Source of the DNA: an uncultured Ruminococcus sp.
Lineage (GTDB): Bacteria > Bacillota > Clostridia > Oscillospirales > Ruminococcaceae
DNA length: 64,000 nucleotides
NCBI GenBank assembly: GCA_947627275.1
Contig: CANQVK010000005.1
Location: 1 to 64,000, forward strand
Direction: 5' to 3'
The notes under the pieces were generated by a model. The model worked only from the letters and a program-made list of their open reading frames with translations, had not been told where the DNA came from and did not search any database. Shown here piece after piece: positions 9,311 through 19,555 of the stretch (position 1 is the first letter of the stretch; each line of letters begins with the position of its first letter). A program made the position numbers and the translations under genes.

Positions 9311-11300
9311 TTATAAGAATCACCTTGACAAAATAAAATGCAGCCCTGAATTTCGAGCAAAAATGGAGGAACGTCTTTCAGCCGAACAGGACGGCGAATA
9401 TGCCGACAGCGTAAGCGATGTAGAACGTGTGACAAAGATAAATTATCACCGCTGGACAGCTATTGCAGCTTCGGCTGCGCTTGTGTTGGGTATCGGCGGA
9501 ACTGCCATGTACCTTACGAAAACCAGCGACCCACCGTCCGAAACCATGCTGTCTGACATTTCTCATGATGAAAGCCTACCCTATATCGAAGTAGAGACGA
9601 TTACGGAAAACTACAGCATGGATGTTATAATGTTCACTAACGATTCCGTGAGTTTTAATATTGCGAATATCCCTGCGGAAGCTTCACATCAGATAATAAA
9701 AGGACTTGAAAAATGCAGTTGGGAACCTGCGGAAGCGGACAATTTTTATAATTTTGATTCAGAGACAAGAATGAGCGTTTCCTGCACAGGCACAGAGGAA
9801 TTTGTTTATACAGTCAACTCGGAAGGCTACGCTATGCTTGAACATGAGGGTGTGCAGACATTTTACTACAACGGAAACAGCTATTTCAAAATTGTAAGCG
9901 CTGTTGGACAGTATTTGCCTTACTGCGACTGGGTTTCCATGGTCGGAGGAGAAACAGGAAAAAAGCTTGATGTCATTTTTAAGAAACATATCAGCGAGAT
10001 AAAACGGACGCAAAACGAAGTTGACAGCTTTGATTCTTGGATAATGCTTATGTCGAATGATCTGTATACAGTTTATATCGACCAATACGGCAAAATAACG
10101 GTTTTCTACGCTTCAAGCTACGGCGGAAGCGGCAGCAACACCATTTCATTCAGCTCATCTCCCGAGCTGTATAATGAAATAGTCAACGAGCTTGGTGAAG
10201 AGCTTGGAATAGAAACCGCTACCGAGCCTGCAACAACGCCAACGACCGAGGTTCTTTCTACGAACGAATACGTATACAAAATAATAGACGAAAATATTAC
10301 AGGCGAGCCTATGGATCTGCGTTTTGTGATCGGTACCGGGCAGTTTGACGGCTCTTTCGACTTAAAAAACGTTGACATGAACGAATTTACCAAAGTCGTT
10401 AAATCGCATAACTGGAAAGTTTCCGAAAAAAGCTATCCTGAAAACGGCTTCTATATTGCGAGAAATCTTCTGCTGACCGTAAGCGGCGAGATATATGACC
10501 AGCAGACAGGCAATATGTACGAACCTGCCGACGATTCTTTCTCCGACCTCATCAACGCTGTTGATAAACTGCCCGAATCCGACCCCTGTAATCATATAAT
10601 GTCGTTGTTGGCGTATTCAGGAAATAACGGCACAGTAATGAGCGGCGACATCAGCTATTATTACTCCGATACGGCAGGTTCTGTTGATAGCAATTCGGAA
10701 ATTCAGTACGTTTACAGAGGAGGAACAGGAAAGCTCTACCACGACAGCTCTTGCGGCGAATATTTCATGCTCAACAGTCCGGACGGAGGATATTCCGCCG
10801 AATATATGGAAGAAAACCGTGACTGGATATTGATAGAAAAAGGAAATACAGTTTCTTTATATTCGGAGTATGTCTCTGATACCGACAGCGTTCCGAGATC
10901 ATCTTCCAGCGGCTTTACGGGTATGGGTTCATGCGTTGTTGACTATGACTACCTATGTACCTATATTTGCTCTCTTATAGGCGATATTTATGAAATGTCC
11001 GAAAGCGTACCCGTCACTGATTTCAGATACGATGAAAATACCGGCTGTATTCAGTTTTCTATTGATGCAACTTTGTACGAAACCGATCTTATATCTATTT
11101 CACTTAATATTGCTGACGGAAATATGGTATATGCCCATGTGGAGCGAACAGATAATAATACGGGAGAAACCGTTATTCTTTACGATTTTCAGCTCGGCGA
11201 CGGAATGGGAGGCGGAGTTGTCTATTACACCGAAAATCAGGATATGTATTCCGAAATTTCAGAGGATATGAAAACCGAAAAATTCGGAGCAACAGAATAG
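9297..11300 (+). CDS. Putative anti-sigma factor with one TM helix and large extracytoplasmic domain
   Basis: Overlaps end of ECF sigma gene; about 50 aa cytosolic part, TM (WTAIAASAALVLGIGGTAMYL), about 570 aa outside; no recognised domain by eye. Confidence 0.7.
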   Translation: MKKNDYKNHLDKIKCSPEFRAKMEERLSAEQDGEYADSVSDVERVTKINYHRWTAIAASAALVLGIGGTAMYLTKTSDPPSETMLSDISHDESLPYIEVETITENYSMDVIMFTNDSVSFNIANIPAEASHQIIKGLEKCSWEPAEADNFYNFDSETRMSVSCTGTEEFVYTVNSEGYAMLEHEGVQTFYYNGNSYFKIVSAVGQYLPYCDWVSMVGGETGKKLDVIFKKHISEIKRTQNEVDSFDSWIMLMSNDLYTVYIDQYGKITVFYASSYGGSGSNTISFSSSPELYNEIVNELGEELGIETATEPATTPTTEVLSTNEYVYKIIDENITGEPMDLRFVIGTGQFDGSFDLKNVDMNEFTKVVKSHNWKVSEKSYPENGFYIARNLLLTVSGEIYDQQTGNMYEPADDSFSDLINAVDKLPESDPCNHIMSLLAYSGNNGTVMSGDISYYYSDTAGSVDSNSEIQYVYRGGTGKLYHDSSCGEYFMLNSPDGGYSAEYMEENRDWILIEKGNTVSLYSEYVSDTDSVPRSSSSGFTGMGSCVVDYDYLCTYICSLIGDIYEMSESVPVTDFRYDENTGCIQFSIDATLYETDLISISLNIADGNMVYAHVERTDNNTGETVILYDFQLGDGMGGGVVYYTENQDMYSEISEDMKTEKFGATE

Positions 11301-11340
11301 ACCTCTTCGGAAGTTTCCGTGGAAGTCTGATAGTTCAAAA

Positions 11341-11366
11341 AAAGCGGCTGCTAAAACAGCCGCTTT
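11341..11366. terminator. Rho-independent terminator-like hairpin
   Basis: AAAGCGGCTGctaaaaCAGCCGCTTT. Confidence 0.75.
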
Positions 11367-11441
11367 ACAATTCCGTTAATTTTATTACAATTCAGATTTT
11401 GGACTTTACAACAAATCATATCATGTGGTATAATATACTTG

Positions 11442-11847
11442 CACTATCTGCAACTTAAGAGGAATTTGCTGCCCTTTACTCTATGTTAAAGAGGTAACTC
11501 TTAGAAACCAATATCGTAAATTTTCCTGTATAAAGCAATGTAAACTTAAATTTAAAATAAATAAAACGGCTTTATACAGGTAAATTTACGACAACAGAGA
11601 TTCCAAAGGGGTCACCCCTTTGGCAGGGGGTGCAGGGGGACAGAGTCCCCCTGCTTAAGGCAACACCGCACAAAGACCGGCTAATGCCTTTGCACGTCAT
11701 CTGCTTGCATATTTTCCGTCAGCTTACACAAAAACTCCTTGACATACGACAGTATGTCTGCGTCGTTTTTATGCAAGCTGACGAAAAATCTGACTGCGCA
11801 TCTGACGCACAATCTCTGTGCGGTGTTGCCTTAAGTTGTAGACAGTG
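11442..11847. repeat. Composite hairpin repeat, copy A (contains a nested MITE)
   Basis: Ends CACTATCTGCAACTTAAG / CTTAAGTTGTAGACAGTG; inner hairpin TCGTAAATTTTCCTGTATAAAGC..GCTTTATACAGGTAAATTTACGA; module ATTCCAAAGGGGTCACCCCTTTGGCAGGGGGTGCAGGGGGACAGAGTCCCCCTGC. Confidence 0.75.
11659..11830. mobile_element. MITE-like element (family II) inserted at TTAA
   Basis: TIRs GGCAACACCGCACA...TGTGCGGTGTTGCC, flanked on both sides by TTAA (11655-11658 and 11831-11834). Confidence 0.8.
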
Positions 11848-11881
11848 AATATATTTGCAAATTTTTGGCAGGAGGTAAAAA

Positions 11882-13504
11882 ATGTCTGGAAACAAAAAAG
11901 AGGCTGTTCAAAAGCCGTACCCCAAAATACTGAAAAACAAATTCTATTTATACCTTACGGAATTTTTCTCCGGCATGTCGGTCATGGCGGTGGAACTCGG
12001 AGCAAGCAGGCTTCTTGCGCCGTATTTCAGCTCATCGCAGATCGTGTGGACTATTATCATCGGCACTATCATGATAGCTATGGCTCTCGGAAATATTTTC
12101 GGCGGAAAAAGCGCGGATAAGAACCCGAACCCAGATAAGCTATACGGCAGAATATTGATAGCCGGAGTATGGATAGCGGCGATACCTTTTGTAGGAAAGT
12201 TCGCTGTAATGGGAATTTCAGCGCTTCTTGTAGTTACGGTCAACACCAATTTTCTGATATGGGCAGCGTTCATTACCTGTATGGTCGTGTTCGTTTTTCC
12301 TCTGTTCCTGCTTGGAACAGTTACGCCCTCGCTGGTAAAATATACCGTTGACAGTCTTGACGACAGCGGCAAAACCGTGGGAATGCTCAATGCCTCCAAC
12401 ACTATAGGCAGTATTATAGGAACGTTTGTTCCGACGTTCATATCCATTCCTACGGTGGGTACAGCTATAACATTCCTTATTTTCTCGGGAATTTTGCTCG
12501 TTCTCGGTATAGTTTACTTTGTCAGCTCAAAAAGAGGCGTTGTAAGAGTGACTGCAAGTGCGCTTCTTTTTGTGGTATGCTGCGGACTTTCACCGTCTAT
12601 GGGATTCGCATTCTGGGAAAAAGACCTTGCCTACGAGGGAGAATCGGTATACAATTACTTGCAGGTCAAAGACAACGACCGCCGTACCGCGCTTTCAACA
12701 AATGTGCTTTTCGGCGTACAGTCGGTATATATGAAGTCGGGCGAGCTTACGGGCATGTATTATGATTACGCAATGGCTGCTCCGGTCATGGCTGATACCG
12801 ACGATACCGTAGATATACTCATTCTTGGCATGGGTACGGGAACTTACGCCAAACAATGTATGGAATATTTTGACGGCGTGACTGCCGAGGGTGTGGAAAT
12901 AGACGAAAAGATAATCGAGCTTTCTCGCGATTATTTCGAGCTGCCTGACGAAGTAAAGGTAACTGCGTATGACGGCAGGGCGTTCCTCAATGTATGCGAT
13001 AAGAAATACGATGTGATAATGGTTGACGCATATCAGGATATTACGATACCTTTTCAGATGTCCTCAAAGGAATTTTTCTCACAGGTGCGCAATCGTCTTA
13101 ACGACGGCGGCGTTATGGTATGCAATATGAACATGCGCTCTAAAGAAAACGACGGCATAAACAGTTATCTTTCAGATACAGCAGCAAGCGTATTTTCAGA
13201 GGTTTACACCGTTGACGTAAGCGGTTCTACCAATCGTGAGCTGTTCGCTTCTAACGATCCGAAAATGATAGAGCGTTTTCGGGAAAAATCAGCCGCTCTT
13301 GAAAACGGCGAGCTTTATTCCCTTATGAGCAGCATAAATGACGGTCTGACCAAATATGAGGCGGGAGATCTGATACTCACCGATGACAAAGCTCCCGTTG
13401 AACTGCTCGGCATGAGCGTTATTGACGACCTGATACAGGATGAGCTTGAATACTACAAGAAACGCTTTAAAGAGGACGGCATACAAGGTCTGCTTGAAAC
13501 TTGA
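11882..13504 (+). CDS. Fused membrane/spermidine synthase-like protein
   Basis: N-terminal multi-TM; C-terminal methyltransferase-fold ILGMGTGTYAKQCMEYFDGVTAEGVEIDEKIIELSRDYF...YDVIMVDAYQDITIPFQMSSKEFF. Confidence 0.85.
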   Translation: MSGNKKEAVQKPYPKILKNKFYLYLTEFFSGMSVMAVELGASRLLAPYFSSSQIVWTIIIGTIMIAMALGNIFGGKSADKNPNPDKLYGRILIAGVWIAAIPFVGKFAVMGISALLVVTVNTNFLIWAAFITCMVVFVFPLFLLGTVTPSLVKYTVDSLDDSGKTVGMLNASNTIGSIIGTFVPTFISIPTVGTAITFLIFSGILLVLGIVYFVSSKRGVVRVTASALLFVVCCGLSPSMGFAFWEKDLAYEGESVYNYLQVKDNDRRTALSTNVLFGVQSVYMKSGELTGMYYDYAMAAPVMADTDDTVDILILGMGTGTYAKQCMEYFDGVTAEGVEIDEKIIELSRDYFELPDEVKVTAYDGRAFLNVCDKKYDVIMVDAYQDITIPFQMSSKEFFSQVRNRLNDGGVMVCNMNMRSKENDGINSYLSDTAASVFSEVYTVDVSGSTNRELFASNDPKMIERFREKSAALENGELYSLMSSINDGLTKYEAGDLILTDDKAPVELLGMSVIDDLIQDELEYYKKRFKEDGIQGLLET

Positions 13505-13512
13505 TCGTGAGG

Positions 13513-13570
13513 ACGGTCGACTGAAAAAATCCCGTCAAAGCCATGGTAACTTTTGGTTTTGACGGGATTA
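13513..13570. terminator. Bidirectional terminator-like hairpin between convergent genes
   Basis: AATCCCGTCAAAgccatggtaacttTTGGTTTTGACGGGATT. Confidence 0.7.
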
Positions 13571-13580
13571 GTATTATGTT

Positions 13581-16500
13581 TTATTTAAAATATGAAACGC
13601 CGCTCTCGAATATTTTCTGATCCTTTTCACCGTCAACGTTCTTGCAGATATAGCTGCCCTTACGCTCGGAGTGACCCATTTTGCCGAGTACACGTCCGTC
13701 GGGAGATGTAATACCCTCGATAGCCTCGATAGAAGTATTCGGGTTATAACGTATATCCATTGTAGGATTTCCGTCAAGGTCAACATACTGCGTAGCTATC
13801 TGACCGTTGTTCGCAAGCTGCTGAACAAGGCTTTCGGGAGCTACGAAACGTCCCTCGCCGTGTGAGATCGGTATGCAATGTATGTCTCCGACCTCCGTAC
13901 CGTAAAGCCACGGACTCTTATTTGAAGCAATGCGTGTGTTTACCATCATGGACTGGTGACGATTGATAGTATTAAAGGTAAGCGTAGGAGAATCGTCATT
14001 CATGTCAACTATTTCTCCATACGGTACAAGACCCAGCTTCACAAGCGCCTGAAAACCGTTGCAGATACCGAGCATAAGTCCGTCGCGGTTTTTCAGAAGC
14101 TCGTGAACAGCGTCCTTTATTTTGGGGTTGCGGAAGAATGCAGTGATAAACTTGCCGCTGCCCTCGGGTTCGTCGCCGCCGCTGAAGCCGCCCGGTATCA
14201 TGATTATCTGAGACTGCTTCACAGCCTGAGCAAAATAGTCTATAGACTGCTCTATGTCTCCTGCAAACATATTCCTTATAACGACTGTTTCAGCCGCCGC
14301 ACCTGCTTTCTCAAAGGCTCTCGCCGTATCGTATTCGCAGTTCGTTCCGGGGAATACAGGGATAAGCACTCTCGGCTTTGCAAACTTCTCGGAGGAAGTA
14401 AGCTTTGCGCTGCACTTGAAGCTGTAGGTTGCGGGAGTAGCGTCTGTTGTCTTTATTCTGCACGGGAATACAGGCTCAAGCTTGCCCTCCCATACTCTCT
14501 GTAGACTGTCAAGACTTACGATATAATCAATAGTGCATACCCTATAGCTGTCAAGAACCTTTCCGATAACTTGCTCGTCGTCGGAAGCTTCGCCTGTCAG
14601 CTCGATAATAAATCCGCCGTAGCAGGGCTTATACATCATTTCAGGCGTCAGACGCTCAGCGAACTCGAAGCCGAGCTTGTTTCCGAAGCACATTTTAGCG
14701 ATACCCTCGGCGATTCCGCCGTAACCGACCGTCCATACAGCAGCCGCGCGTCCTGCTGAAATAATATCCTCAACCTTATCGAACACGGACTTAACGCTGC
14801 TGAATACGGGAAGTCCGTTCTCATCATATTCGGGGGCGATATAAATTACCTTGTCACCTGTTTTCTTGAATTCCGTAGAAACCACCTTGTCCGCCTTTGC
14901 GGTAGAAACTGCGAAAGATACAAGAGTAGGCGGAACGTCGATATTTTCAAAAGTACCCGACATCGAATCCTTGCCGCCAATAGAGCCGCAGCCCATTTCA
15001 AGCTGAGCTTTGAACGCTCCGAGAAGCGCCGCCATAGGCTTGCCCCAGCGCTTGGGGTCATTCTGAGTACGCTCGAAGTACTCCTGGAATGTCAGCCAGC
15101 ACTTTTTATAAGTGCCGCCTGCCGCAACCACCTTCGCAATAGATTCAACGACGGCAAGCATTGCGCCGTGGTAAGGACTTTTTACGGATATATCAGGATT
15201 GTAGCCCCAGCCCATGAGCGAACATGTATTAGTTTCTCCCTTTAATACTGGGATCTTTGCAGCCATAGCCTGCGATGGCGACATCTGATATACGCCTCCG
15301 AAAGGCATAAGAACAGTTCCTGCACCGATAGTGGAATCGAATTTTTCGATAAGTCCCTTCTGCGAGCATACATTAAGGCTGCCCATGAGCTTCGTCCATT
15401 CTTCGGCGTTATCGGTAAGCTCCTCCTCACGGCTGCGGTCGGGTTCTTCGATAACGATATTTGTGTGCTTTGAAGCTCCGTTTGAGTTAAGAAACTCTCT
15501 TGAAAGGTCAACAATTGTTTTGCCGTTCCAGTTCATTTTCAGACGAGGCTCGTCCACAACATCGGCAACAAGAGTTGCTTCGAGATTTTCCTTTTTAGCC
15601 TCAGCCATGAATTTCTCCGCGTCCTCGGGGGCAACGACAACAGCCATACGCTCCTGAGATTCGGAAATAGCTATCTCAGTACCGTCAAGTCCATCGTATT
15701 TCTTTGGAACTGCGTTAAGATTTATAATAAGACCGTCCGTCAGCTCTCCTACGGCAACGGAAACGCCGCCCGCACCGAAATCGTTGCAGCGTTTTATCAT
15801 CTTTGTAACATCGGGATTGCGGAAAAGTCTTTGGAGCTTTCTTTCCTCGGGGGGATTGCCTTTCTGTACCTCAGCTCCGCAGTTTTCGAGGGATTCAAGA
15901 GTATGGGACTTTGAAGAGCCTGTAGCGCCGCCGCAGCCGTCGCGTCCTGTTTTTCCGCCGAGGAGTATAACAACGTCGCCTGCAACGGGTCTTTCACGGC
16001 GGATATTTTCAGCGGGCGCTGCGCCAAGCACCGCTCCTATCTCCATACGCTTAGCAACATAGCCCGGATGATAAACCTCGGAAACGTGACCTGTCGCAAG
16101 ACCTATCTGGTTGCCGTAGGAGCTGTAGCCGTTAGCCGCGCCAACGGTAATTTTTCTCTGGGGCAGTTTGCCGGCAATGGTATCTTCAACGGGAACAAGA
16201 GGATTAGCCGCACCCGTTACACGCATAGCCTGATATACATAGGAACGTCCGGAAAGCGGATCGCGGATAGCTCCGCCGAGACAAGTAGCAGCGCCGCCGA
16301 AAGGTTCTATTTCAGTCGGATGATTATGCGTTTCATTCTTGAACATCAGTATCCAGTCCTCAAGCTGACCGTCAATATCCACTTTTATCTTAACGGAGCA
16401 GGCGTTTATCTCCTCGCTCTCGTCAAGATCGGGCAGCAGACCGTCCGCCTTGAGCTTCTTTGCGGCAATAGTACCGAGATCCATAAGGGTCACGGGCTTA

Positions 16501-17285
16501 TTTGTTCTGCCAAGCTCCTTGCGGACGTCGATATACATTTCGTATGTATCTTTTATATAAGGAGTAATAATGCTTACGTCGTCAACGTTTGTAAGAAACG
16601 TGGTATGGCGGCAGTGATCCGACCAGTACGTATCTATCATGCGTATTTCGGTTATCGTAGGGTCACGATGCTCCGTATTGCGGAAATAATCGCGGCAGAA
16701 CTTAATATCATCGTAATCCATGGCAAGAGCGAGCTTGTCCAGAAAAGCATGAAGTCCCTTTTCGTCCAGTTCGGTAAAACCGTCAAGAGTTTCTACTGTT
16801 GTAGGTATTTCGTAATTTGTATCGAGTGTGTCAACAGTATCCAAAGAAGCTTCACGGCTTTCAACGGGGTTGATAATATATGATTTCAGCTTTGCAAATT
16901 CATCATCTGTAAGATTTCCGTCTATTATGTAAACTCTGGCGTTTCTAACACGGCATCTTTCGCCCTGACGGAGAATCTGTATGCACTGTTCACAACTGTC
17001 TGCACGCTGATCAAACTGACCGGGAAGATACTCTACGGCAAAAATTCTCTCGCCGTTTTCAAGCTTTGGCAGCTCGGTGTAAACCACATCGACGGCAGGC
17101 TCGGAAAATACGGTACTTATTGCCGCCTTGAAATCCTCCTCCGAAAGTCTGTCTGCATCGTATCGGTTAAGCACTCGGACGCTTTTTACATCGAGTCTCA
17201 GAGCCGTCTTGATGTCGCTCAGTATCGACTGTGCTTCAACGGCAAACTCAGGCTTTTTTTCTGAATAAATTCTGAATACGGACAT
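13581..17285 (-). CDS. purL: Phosphoribosylformylglycinamidine synthase, single-chain
   Basis: 1234 aa; YWSDHCRHTTF, FKNETHNHPTEIEPFGGAATCLGGAIRDP, C-terminal glutaminase VFPGTNCEYD...GICNGFQ. Confidence 0.97.
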   Translation of the reverse strand: MSVFRIYSEKKPEFAVEAQSILSDIKTALRLDVKSVRVLNRYDADRLSEEDFKAAISTVFSEPAVDVVYTELPKLENGERIFAVEYLPGQFDQRADSCEQCIQILRQGERCRVRNARVYIIDGNLTDDEFAKLKSYIINPVESREASLDTVDTLDTNYEIPTTVETLDGFTELDEKGLHAFLDKLALAMDYDDIKFCRDYFRNTEHRDPTITEIRMIDTYWSDHCRHTTFLTNVDDVSIITPYIKDTYEMYIDVRKELGRTNKPVTLMDLGTIAAKKLKADGLLPDLDESEEINACSVKIKVDIDGQLEDWILMFKNETHNHPTEIEPFGGAATCLGGAIRDPLSGRSYVYQAMRVTGAANPLVPVEDTIAGKLPQRKITVGAANGYSSYGNQIGLATGHVSEVYHPGYVAKRMEIGAVLGAAPAENIRRERPVAGDVVILLGGKTGRDGCGGATGSSKSHTLESLENCGAEVQKGNPPEERKLQRLFRNPDVTKMIKRCNDFGAGGVSVAVGELTDGLIINLNAVPKKYDGLDGTEIAISESQERMAVVVAPEDAEKFMAEAKKENLEATLVADVVDEPRLKMNWNGKTIVDLSREFLNSNGASKHTNIVIEEPDRSREEELTDNAEEWTKLMGSLNVCSQKGLIEKFDSTIGAGTVLMPFGGVYQMSPSQAMAAKIPVLKGETNTCSLMGWGYNPDISVKSPYHGAMLAVVESIAKVVAAGGTYKKCWLTFQEYFERTQNDPKRWGKPMAALLGAFKAQLEMGCGSIGGKDSMSGTFENIDVPPTLVSFAVSTAKADKVVSTEFKKTGDKVIYIAPEYDENGLPVFSSVKSVFDKVEDIISAGRAAAVWTVGYGGIAEGIAKMCFGNKLGFEFAERLTPEMMYKPCYGGFIIELTGEASDDEQVIGKVLDSYRVCTIDYIVSLDSLQRVWEGKLEPVFPCRIKTTDATPATYSFKCSAKLTSSEKFAKPRVLIPVFPGTNCEYDTARAFEKAGAAAETVVIRNMFAGDIEQSIDYFAQAVKQSQIIMIPGGFSGGDEPEGSGKFITAFFRNPKIKDAVHELLKNRDGLMLGICNGFQALVKLGLVPYGEIVDMNDDSPTLTFNTINRHQSMMVNTRIASNKSPWLYGTEVGDIHCIPISHGEGRFVAPESLVQQLANNGQIATQYVDLDGNPTMDIRYNPNTSIEAIEGITSPDGRVLGKMGHSERKGSYICKNVDGEKDQKIFESGVSYFK

Positions 17286-17292
17286 AATTTAT

Positions 17293-18606
17293 CTATCTCC
17301 ATTCTTGGTCGATAATTCTGCCGATGCAGTGATCGCCTCGGCTTTCTTCTATTATAACATAAAAAATCAAATTACGCAAACTTTTTTTTGATTTTTCCCG
17401 AAAAATTTTTATTAAAGTCATATCCGGCGCATGGCCTTGGTGAAACTCCTCGCTGCTTTCACGTTCAAACAGCACGGGCACTGTCTTTCCGACAAGACTA
17501 TCCATGTATTTTTCGGTAAGCCTTTCACCCAGAGCTTTCATTCTGTCCGCACGCTCAGCCTTTACGCTTTTAGGTAGTTGGGGAAATCCTGCCGCGAGCG
17601 TTCCCTTTCTCGGCGAATATTGGAACACATGTATCTTCGCAAATCCCACTTTTTCTGCAAACGCCATTGATTCGGCAAAGTCCTCCTCGCTTTCCTGCGG
17701 AAATCCGACCATTATATCAGTAGTGAATGCGGCGTCGGGGAAAATATTCCGTATCTTTTCCACAAGGGCAAAATATTCATCAGGCGTATATTTTCGGTGC
17801 ATTCTTTGAAGCGTCCAACCGCATCCGCTCTGTAAAGAAAGATGAAACTGCGGACAGAATTTCGGCAGACGTGAGAATCTAACCAGATCGTCATTTGTAA
17901 TCATTTCAGGTTCAAGCGAACCGAGACGCACACGTTCTATACCGTTTATCTTACAGCATTCCTCAACTGCATCAATAAGCCGCAAACCGTATTCCTGCCC
18001 ATAAAAAGCAAGATTTATTCCCACAAGCACAATTTCCCGATGACCCGCCTGTGCAAGCGCCGTCACTTCCTTTACCAGCGAATCCATAGGCTTACTTCTG
18101 CATCTGCCTCTTGCATAGGGAATTATGCAATATGAACAGAAGCAGTTGCAGCCGTCCTGTATTTTCAGAAAAGCTCTTGTTTTGCCGGAAACTCCTTGAT
18201 TTGAGATGTCCTCAAAGGCGTCGTTAGACGTGTATTCGGGAATATCCACAATATGCGACCTGTTTTCAATGATCTGCATAACAAGGGACGGCAGTTTTTC
18301 ACGCTCTCTTGTACCTGTTACAATATCGGCTTCATGGCATTTTTCAGCCGTTTCAGGGGAAGCCTGCGGCAGACAGCCTGTCAGAACGATTACCGAGTCG
18401 GGGTAACTTCTGCGGAGCTTTCTCACAGCGTACAGAGATTTGCTGTCTCCGCTTCCTGTTACGGTACAGGAATTTACAACAAAAACGTCACCCTCCTCCT
18501 CGTTTTCGGTAATTTCAAAGCCTGCTGAGGAAAAACAGCTTTTAAGGCATTCCGTTTCATATTGGCTGACCTTGCAGCCAAAAGTTATAAAATATACTTT
18601 ATACAT
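17293..18606 (-). CDS. mtaB: tRNA (N6-L-threonylcarbamoyladenosine(37)-C2)-methylthiotransferase MtaB
   Basis: Radical SAM CNCFCSYCIIPYARGRCRS, N-terminal ITFGCKVSQYETE. Confidence 0.92.
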   Translation of the reverse strand: MYKVYFITFGCKVSQYETECLKSCFSSAGFEITENEEEGDVFVVNSCTVTGSGDSKSLYAVRKLRRSYPDSVIVLTGCLPQASPETAEKCHEADIVTGTREREKLPSLVMQIIENRSHIVDIPEYTSNDAFEDISNQGVSGKTRAFLKIQDGCNCFCSYCIIPYARGRCRSKPMDSLVKEVTALAQAGHREIVLVGINLAFYGQEYGLRLIDAVEECCKINGIERVRLGSLEPEMITNDDLVRFSRLPKFCPQFHLSLQSGCGWTLQRMHRKYTPDEYFALVEKIRNIFPDAAFTTDIMVGFPQESEEDFAESMAFAEKVGFAKIHVFQYSPRKGTLAAGFPQLPKSVKAERADRMKALGERLTEKYMDSLVGKTVPVLFERESSEEFHQGHAPDMTLIKIFREKSKKSLRNLIFYVIIEESRGDHCIGRIIDQEWR

Positions 18607-18880
18607 ATTTCACCCTGTTATCACAAGTTTTCAACAAAATTATCATGTTGAATTTGCACAAATCGCAAAGTTGGTTTTTGTGCAGTCTAAATAATTATTC
18701 TTTATCTCCAAAAAATGTAAAAGAATGAATGATATAATCCGCCAAAACGCCGAAAATGTTAAAAATCCCTTGACACAGACGTTTTTCCGTGTTATTATAT
18801 ACTTGCGGAACGGAAAAAGCCGCAAAGGAAGAAAAGATAAACAAGAAAAAACACCCACACACTTTCAGGAGGTAATGAAA

Positions 18881-19111
18881 ATGACTAAGACTACAGTTTC
18901 ACTTCAGGCTATCAATGATGTTAAAGATTTCGTTAATATCGTTATGAAGTACGAATTCGACATTGATCTTGTTTCCGGAAGATACGCAGTAGATGCAAAG
19001 TCTATCATGGGTATTTTCAGCCTTGACCTTTCCAAGCCGATCGAGCTTAACGCTCACACAGACGACGCCGAGAAGTTCATGGCAGAGATCGACAAGTACA
19101 TCGTAAAGTAA
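18881..19111 (+). CDS. HPr-family-like small protein
   Basis: MTKTTVSLQAINDVKDFVNIV...YAVDAKSIMGIFSLDLSKPIEL, resembling the HPr Ser46-region (KSIMGxxSL); preceded by AGGAGG. Confidence 0.75.
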   Translation: MTKTTVSLQAINDVKDFVNIVMKYEFDIDLVSGRYAVDAKSIMGIFSLDLSKPIELNAHTDDAEKFMAEIDKYIVK

Positions 19112-19134
19112 TCGCCCACATATACGCTTACATC

Positions 19135-19160
19135 GAAAACGCTCCTATGGGGCGTTTTTC
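19135..19160. terminator. Rho-independent terminator
   Basis: GAAAACGCtcctatgGGGCGTTTTTC. Confidence 0.7.
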
Positions 19161-19249
19161 TTTTGTAAAAATTTCCTGTATATTTATCGGTAATTCTGCA
19201 ATAATACATTTAGGCGTTAAAAAAACGCTTGAAAAGAGGTGTTCACTTT

Positions 19250-19468
19250 ATGTGGGACAAAATTGCGCTTATCCTCCTGATAATCGGAGGAATCAACTGG
19301 GGTCTCGTGGGAATTTTCGAGCTTGACCTCGTAGCATGGATGCTTGGCGGCGCAGGAAGTCTTGCAGCGAGAGCGGTCTACATTCTTGTAGCTATCTCAG
19401 CTGTTTGGTGTATTTCCCTCCTCTTCAGAAAGAACGAGGAATTTGCAGTCAGCGCAAACAATCAATAA
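19250..19468 (+). CDS. DUF378-like small membrane protein
   Basis: MWDKIALILLIIGGINWGLVGIFELDLVAWMLGG. Confidence 0.8.
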   Translation: MWDKIALILLIIGGINWGLVGIFELDLVAWMLGGAGSLAARAVYILVAISAVWCISLLFRKNEEFAVSANNQ

Positions 19469-19500
19469 GCTTATCCCTTACAAGATGCCGCAGGGATAAC

Positions 19501-19553
19501 AAAAAGAGGCAAAAGACAAGTAAATGTGCTTGTCTCTTGCCTCTTTATTTCTT
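19501..19553. terminator. Bidirectional terminator-like hairpin
   Basis: AGAGGCAAAAGACAAG...CTTGTCTCTTGCCTCTTTATTT. Confidence 0.8.
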
Positions 19554-19555
19554 TA

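Noticed and set aside
11630-11848. 72-aa ORF
   Set aside because: Contained in the nested MITE and composite repeat; no coding support.
11433-11857. 9-bp target duplication around composite copy A (ATATACTTG / ATATATTTG)
   Set aside because: Only 8 of 9 match, offset by one base in AT-rich sequence; could be chance.
16068-16883. 271-aa ORF antisense to purL
   Set aside because: Fully antisense to a clearly conserved purL; its length reflects codon bias of the real gene.
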